Assembly (NCBI RefSeq): GCF_947623445.1
Contig: NC_135245.1
Location: 19,475,501 to 19,539,500 of the forward strand
DNA length: 64,000 nt
Reading direction: 5' to 3'
From: Clavelina lepadiformis
Lineage: Eukaryota; Chordata; Ascidiacea; Aplousobranchia; Clavelinidae
Of the stretch, positions 60,048 to 64,000 are shown piece by piece (the stretch's first letter is position 1; the number at the start of each line of letters is the position of its first letter). The translations under genes were made by a program, and so were the position numbers. A model generated the notes under the pieces. That model saw nothing but the letters and a program-made list of their open reading frames with translations, was not told the DNA's origin and did no database searches.

Positions 60048-61577
60048 CTATAGCGATGGTGGATTTCTGCGCACTGCCGTGTAGGTGCTCTTTTGTTTCT
60101 GGCACAGGGCGACTATTCCAACCATGACGGCGATCAAGCTCATGATTGCCCCGCAGATTAGAAATCCTCCTCCGATCCAACCGTAGTAGATACAGCTTCC
60201 CCGCTCGTAAATTGGCCTATAATGGAGGATTATCAAAAAACGACTTCTATTCATTACACTTAACCTGTCCACCAACAATATCCGATTATTTTGTAAAAAA
60301 TTAAAGCATTCAAGTCACGAAGCAATGACAATAATTGCAAGAAGCTTCGTATCACGTTTACCCTGCAGAGAATGGAAGATAAGCCTGATTGTCCTTGGTA
60401 ATTTGGTTGTCATAGATGGTGACCGCGTATAAAATGGTCCCAGCAGATACGAGGGCTGACAAGAAATTTGCCATTAGGGAAATCACCTGCTCGGGCAGAA
60501 ATAACTCACTTGTTTTAGAAAATAATAAAAAGCAACTAAATCTACGTTTTAAACCTTTTTTAACAAATTAAATCAAACTTTAGGGTTATATTTCAGATGC
60601 GCATTCACTAAAGTATGTCTTACCATTAATATTTTCAAACACATCCAATCTTTCCTCAGGCAAAGAACACGAAACAGCAATCCAGAAATTGTTGCAGCCA
60701 CAGACATAATAGCGCTTGCCATTGAAATTATGCTGAGATATCGAGCTGCAAAAATATTTATGGAAAATCATAATTGTAGCTTGATGAACGCAAACAAGTA
60801 CTTAATATTGTTGATTTCAGTAAAATATGAACAATATTGGTCTAAGTTTGGTCAATAATGAAAGCAAGAACGTTCTCTTGGATTTTGGATTATTAGGTAA
60901 CTGTTAATCAGGACAATTCATGAACATAAGAAAACTTGCGCTATAACTTCACCAAGTTGTAAAATCGCTGGAAGGCCCAAGAAAAAATCGTCGTAATCAT
61001 CGCAGAAATGCGTTCCAGTGTCTGAGTAGGTAACACATCTTTTCCACAGTCCATTGTTCTGCAGTTGTAAATTGAAGAGATTAGAATTTCATCCTAATCT
61101 TTCGATCTAGTCAGTCATGAAATTTGTTGTTAGTTGATCTGGGTTAGTGAAAAGATAAGCAAAAAGCAGTAACTTGTTTCAAAACGAATTAAGGAAAAAA
61201 ATTTGTTTTTAGATTTCATTCGGTTAGCTTTGGTATAAAATGTAAAACAACTTAGTTTCGTTAACATTCATCCGAAAAAAATGTTTTGACCGTACAATAT
61301 AATTTTTATAAAAAAATCAATTAATTTAATGAATTCAAGAATGTATTCCAGAATATTCAAGAAATTTCAAGTCATCTCATAAATTAGAAAATAACTCTGA
61401 GACAATTACCCTTTGCATTGATGCTTTGATAGGTCCAATGATCTCAGCTTCTTCAATTACCGGTTCTAGTACTTGCCAATAAGGCAGGAATGTGCACAAA
61501 CAGACCAGAACTAAGCCTGAAAGAACTAGAACTAGACAGGCTGCTGTAATTATGACAGGAGCCTTCATAGAAGTCAT
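60048..61577 (-). CDS. Claudin/PMP22-family four-span membrane protein, 5 exons, 229 aa
   Basis: Exons in order: 61410-61577, 60953-61058, 60624-60745, 60362-60486, 60048-60216; total 690 nt including the stop. There are four hydrophobic spans: about residues 7-31, one in exon 3, one in exon 4 and one in exon 5. The first extracellular loop shows the claudin signature W...GLW..C...C: W34, G59-L60-W61, C64 and C75. The tail after the last span is short and basic (QKQKSTYTAV...) with no obvious PDZ-binding end. Claudins form paracellular barriers or pores at cell junctions; related PMP22/EMP/TMEM proteins have the same signature, so the exact subfamily is open. The second loop is rather long. 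The start is the first Met before the hydrophobic segment; Met4 is an alternative. Confidence 0.85.
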
Positions 61578-63435
61578 GTTGCCAACTTTTCTTTAACTTT
61601 TTTGATAAAGTTAAGATTCTGAACCTAAGAACATAGCAGCTGCATTACTTGATAAAATAAACAACTTGATTCTATAACATTTCTATGAATACACGGAGAT
61701 AATTCATTGCTTCATTTTCTGTTCTTTATGCTGCAAGAAAAGCAGTTGTGAAATCACACGCCCTGGGGGCTTATGATCGAGTTTAGCATCTCATTAATTT
61801 GAAAACCTCGGTATGTATTGATGCATTATTATCACAGTATATGTGCATTTAGCTTAGAAGGAATGAGTTTAATGACTTGTAAATACTGTACAACAATTCT
61901 GTCTGGATTTAACATTCCTTTTATGACTGATACACTTCTCTACTAACTATAACTTTCCCTGCGCTGGCTTAAAGCGAAATCCTACCATTGCGCGCGAACA
62001 AAGCTGCTTACGTCATGGTTACTGAACTGAATCAAAGGCGAGTTAATGTGATCCGTGAAATGCGAGTGTTTTTTTCTGTAACATATTGTTTTTTTGTATT
62101 TTTTATATCTTGACTTCATTTAACTCTCTCATAACTTTAGTGAAGGTATTTTCATTTTAAAAACACTCTTCATGTTACATGGGCCTACTGAAACTAACTT
62201 GTTAACGTTTAAAAGAATGCTGCTAGATGTTCCCTTATTAATCATAGATAACACATATGCATATCCATATATATTTGTTATCTATGATTTAATGAACTGC
62301 TGTCATCAGCCTTTTCTTCAAACTGTTTCGAAACTATCAGGTGTGGCCACATCCAATTTATTTTCTGCGAAAAGTTCCACATGGGGCTCCATGAAATTTT
62401 GTCATGTCGCTTCGGTATACCTTGTACTATTATTTGATGAAATCCTATTAAAATCGCATATCTCTAACTCTTGAAAAAAATGTTAAGTTAAGACAGCAAT
62501 TTTGGGCCAAAAAAGTCAAATTTCATCAATTTTCTCCTACAATTTAGACTAACCTAAACATGCGATCTGCCAGTTTTTAACACGCCATTTGCTAGGGTAA
62601 TCCCCGCACTGAAAAAAGAACATCTGACGTACTACCACCTGTTACATAGAACAAAACCATGGAAATCGCAATCGTTTTATCTTTAACAGATGAACGCTGT
62701 CTCCAAACACAGGTTGTTTGTTGCAATCTTCAGAGTATTTTATCTGGCTGCAGCTACAAGTTGTTGAGCGTCAAGAATCTGGCAGAATAGACCGACGAAA
62801 TCCCATTACAGTTGTGAAGACAATTTGTGGCATCAAGGTAAAACCCTAGTCCTCACCACCAAGATTATATAGTCAGGGGGCAGGCCGAATATTGCGAGGT
62901 AATGTGTCAGTTTAGTGAAACTATTTAGCTTTACACTGTAGCCCGCTTAATTCCATTTCTTCGTTTTTACTATAATATTGCACGAAAGTTTTTATTTGAA
63001 GAACGGAAATGAAACGAACTGAAGTTGAATATGCTGTGGTACCGATAACAGATACAAAGAAACTGAATAGCATGCATAATAATGAACCGCGGTTTGACGC
63101 TAGCCGTTTCACGGAGAGATTTGTTCTCATCTGCTAAATACTAATGTACAGTTGGTGGACAACTTTTCCACCAAGTCCCTACAACGCAGGCAACTAATAC
63201 CGAAGAATTCCGACCGAAAATCGTTACAGCGCAGCGGGGAAGATAACATAACATGAAAACGTTTAAAAAAGGAATTTCTTCAACATAACAAGGCAGTATT
63301 GGCTCACAAACCAGCCATTGGCTGAAACTTGTTCACGATTTGCAAAAGGTTTAAAAATAAGCGGTTGCTATAAACAAGCTGAAGTAGTAAAGTTTGCATT
63401 CCCGCTAAAATGCGGGTCTGTGAGAACAAGTGGGT
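61578..63435. other. Intergenic region between the claudin-like and PIWI genes
   Basis: Holds the claudin promoter and PIWI 3' flank. A hairpin is at 62240-62289. No other gene recognised; the open frames at 62172-62474 and 63318-63705 are respectively unsupported and antisense to the PIWI exons. Confidence 0.4.
62240..62289. repeat. Perfect 14-bp hairpin
   Basis: AATCATAGATAACA and its exact reverse complement are separated by 22 bp of AT-rich loop containing ATGCATAT. It could be a MITE remnant; its length is too small to judge. Confidence 0.5.
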
Positions 63436-64000
63436 TCACAGGAAGTAAAGTTTGTCCTGAAGTGTCGCTGACACCGGTTGGTGGACGCTCTGTCCGATCA
63501 AGAACGCCAACTTGTGGGCGTAGAGACAGGGTGCCGGCACGCGGATAGTTCCCTGAAAAGAATTACAAACTGCTGTGAGTTTGAAGAAAACGGCGGCTAT
63601 GATCAGGCTGACGATGCGCTAATGCCCGCATTCTCATGCCCAGTATTTCATAGAATATCTACAACTGAACACTCTCTTCTTTTAAATGGTGGAAAAAAGT
63701 TTTAAGCCTGCAAGCAAGGTTCAAAATCACCCAACCATAACCATTCTCTCTCATTGTAACGGGATGAGGCTCCGTTCTCAAGTCTAACTCACCGGCCAGT
63801 TGTAGTACAAGTGGCAGAGTTTGTAGGCGAGCTTCTGCATGTGGTCCGGTTTTAACGTCGACGTGTCGTAGATGACGTTGTAGTGCGTCGGCGTCACCGT
63901 ACCCTCGCGCACCGATTGACTGACGACGAAGAAATCGTACCTGTACGAGAGAGAGTTACGTCGTAATAACCTATTATATCGTAGCTCGACTTGACGCGGG
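63436..64000 (-). CDS. PIWI: PIWI-clade Argonaute, C-terminal end (last two exons), 5' part outside window
   Basis: The last exon 63436-63552 gives [17 protein letters not shown] and ends LYFL-stop; the exon before it, 63793-63940, gives [20 protein letters not shown], then [13 protein letters not shown]. This is the end of the PIWI (RNase H-like) domain. The His of YAHKLAFL is the last member of the DEDH slicer tetrad, so this end is compatible with an active nuclease. The C-terminal YFL is typical of PIWI proteins. PIWI proteins bind piRNAs and silence transposons in the germ line. The two exons join in phase (splice GT at 63792, AG at 63553). 63941-64000 appears to be intron. The codons are more GC-rich than in neighbouring genes. 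Confidence 0.96.

Noticed and set aside
63318-63705. Plus-strand frames near the right edge
   Set aside because: Antisense to the last PIWI exon.
1-64000. CRISPR arrays, bacterial operons, origins, LTR elements or Polintons
   Set aside because: The window is clearly eukaryotic nuclear DNA. I saw no regularly spaced repeats, no paired long terminal repeats and no capsid-type genes that I could recognise.

Overview
This is nuclear DNA from an invertebrate chordate. The best fit is an ascidian tunicate of the Ciona type. The evidence is AT-rich sequence, many-exon genes with short introns, clear chordate-type orthologues (WDR90, NADPH-cytochrome P450 reductase, a claudin-type protein, a PIWI protein) and secreted proteins built from exon-shuffled complement/adhesion modules. 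The organism call is an inference. The gene models below were made by hand, by joining exons whose splice sites and phases agree. Their joined lengths are all multiples of three.

Layout. 1-2733 (-): 5' part of WDR90 (CFA20/DUF667 domain), running off the left edge. 4391-12324 (-): complete 14-exon NADPH-cytochrome P450 reductase, 673 aa. 16517-18275 (-): a compact 5-exon leucine-rich-repeat protein of 238 aa that looks like an NLR tail without a NACHT domain; an orphan discoidin-like exon lies beyond it at 14668-14814. 18.3-38.3 kb: a repeat-rich island. It holds several MITEs, a 3.9-kb inverted-repeat DNA transposon with other elements nested in it, a decayed LINE, a 2.4-kb array of tRNA-like sequences all on one strand, and two copies of a dispersed repeat.

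38.3-58.0 kb is the most interesting part. Two genes are transcribed away from each other from a shared 2.1-kb spacer. Both begin with a signal peptide and a three-finger (Ly6/uPAR) domain. Their first three exons have identical lengths (58, 86 and 99 nt) and identical phases. They then diverge: the minus gene (1181 aa, 23 exons) continues with 3 sushi, 2 calcium-binding EGF, 9 sushi and a VWA domain, while the plus gene (673 aa, 13 exons) continues with 6 sushi domains and a discoidin (F5/8 type C) domain. They look like an inverted duplication followed by domain shuffling, giving two secreted recognition or adhesion-type proteins.

58.9-64.0 kb (all -): a TPR-like gene fragment with a reading-frame break, a complete 5-exon claudin/PMP22-type four-membrane-span protein, and the last two exons of a PIWI protein at the right edge.

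WDR90 (centriole and cilium), POR (microsomal electron transfer), claudin (membrane and junction) and PIWI (piRNA silencing) have unrelated jobs; the only functional grouping I see is the divergent pair.
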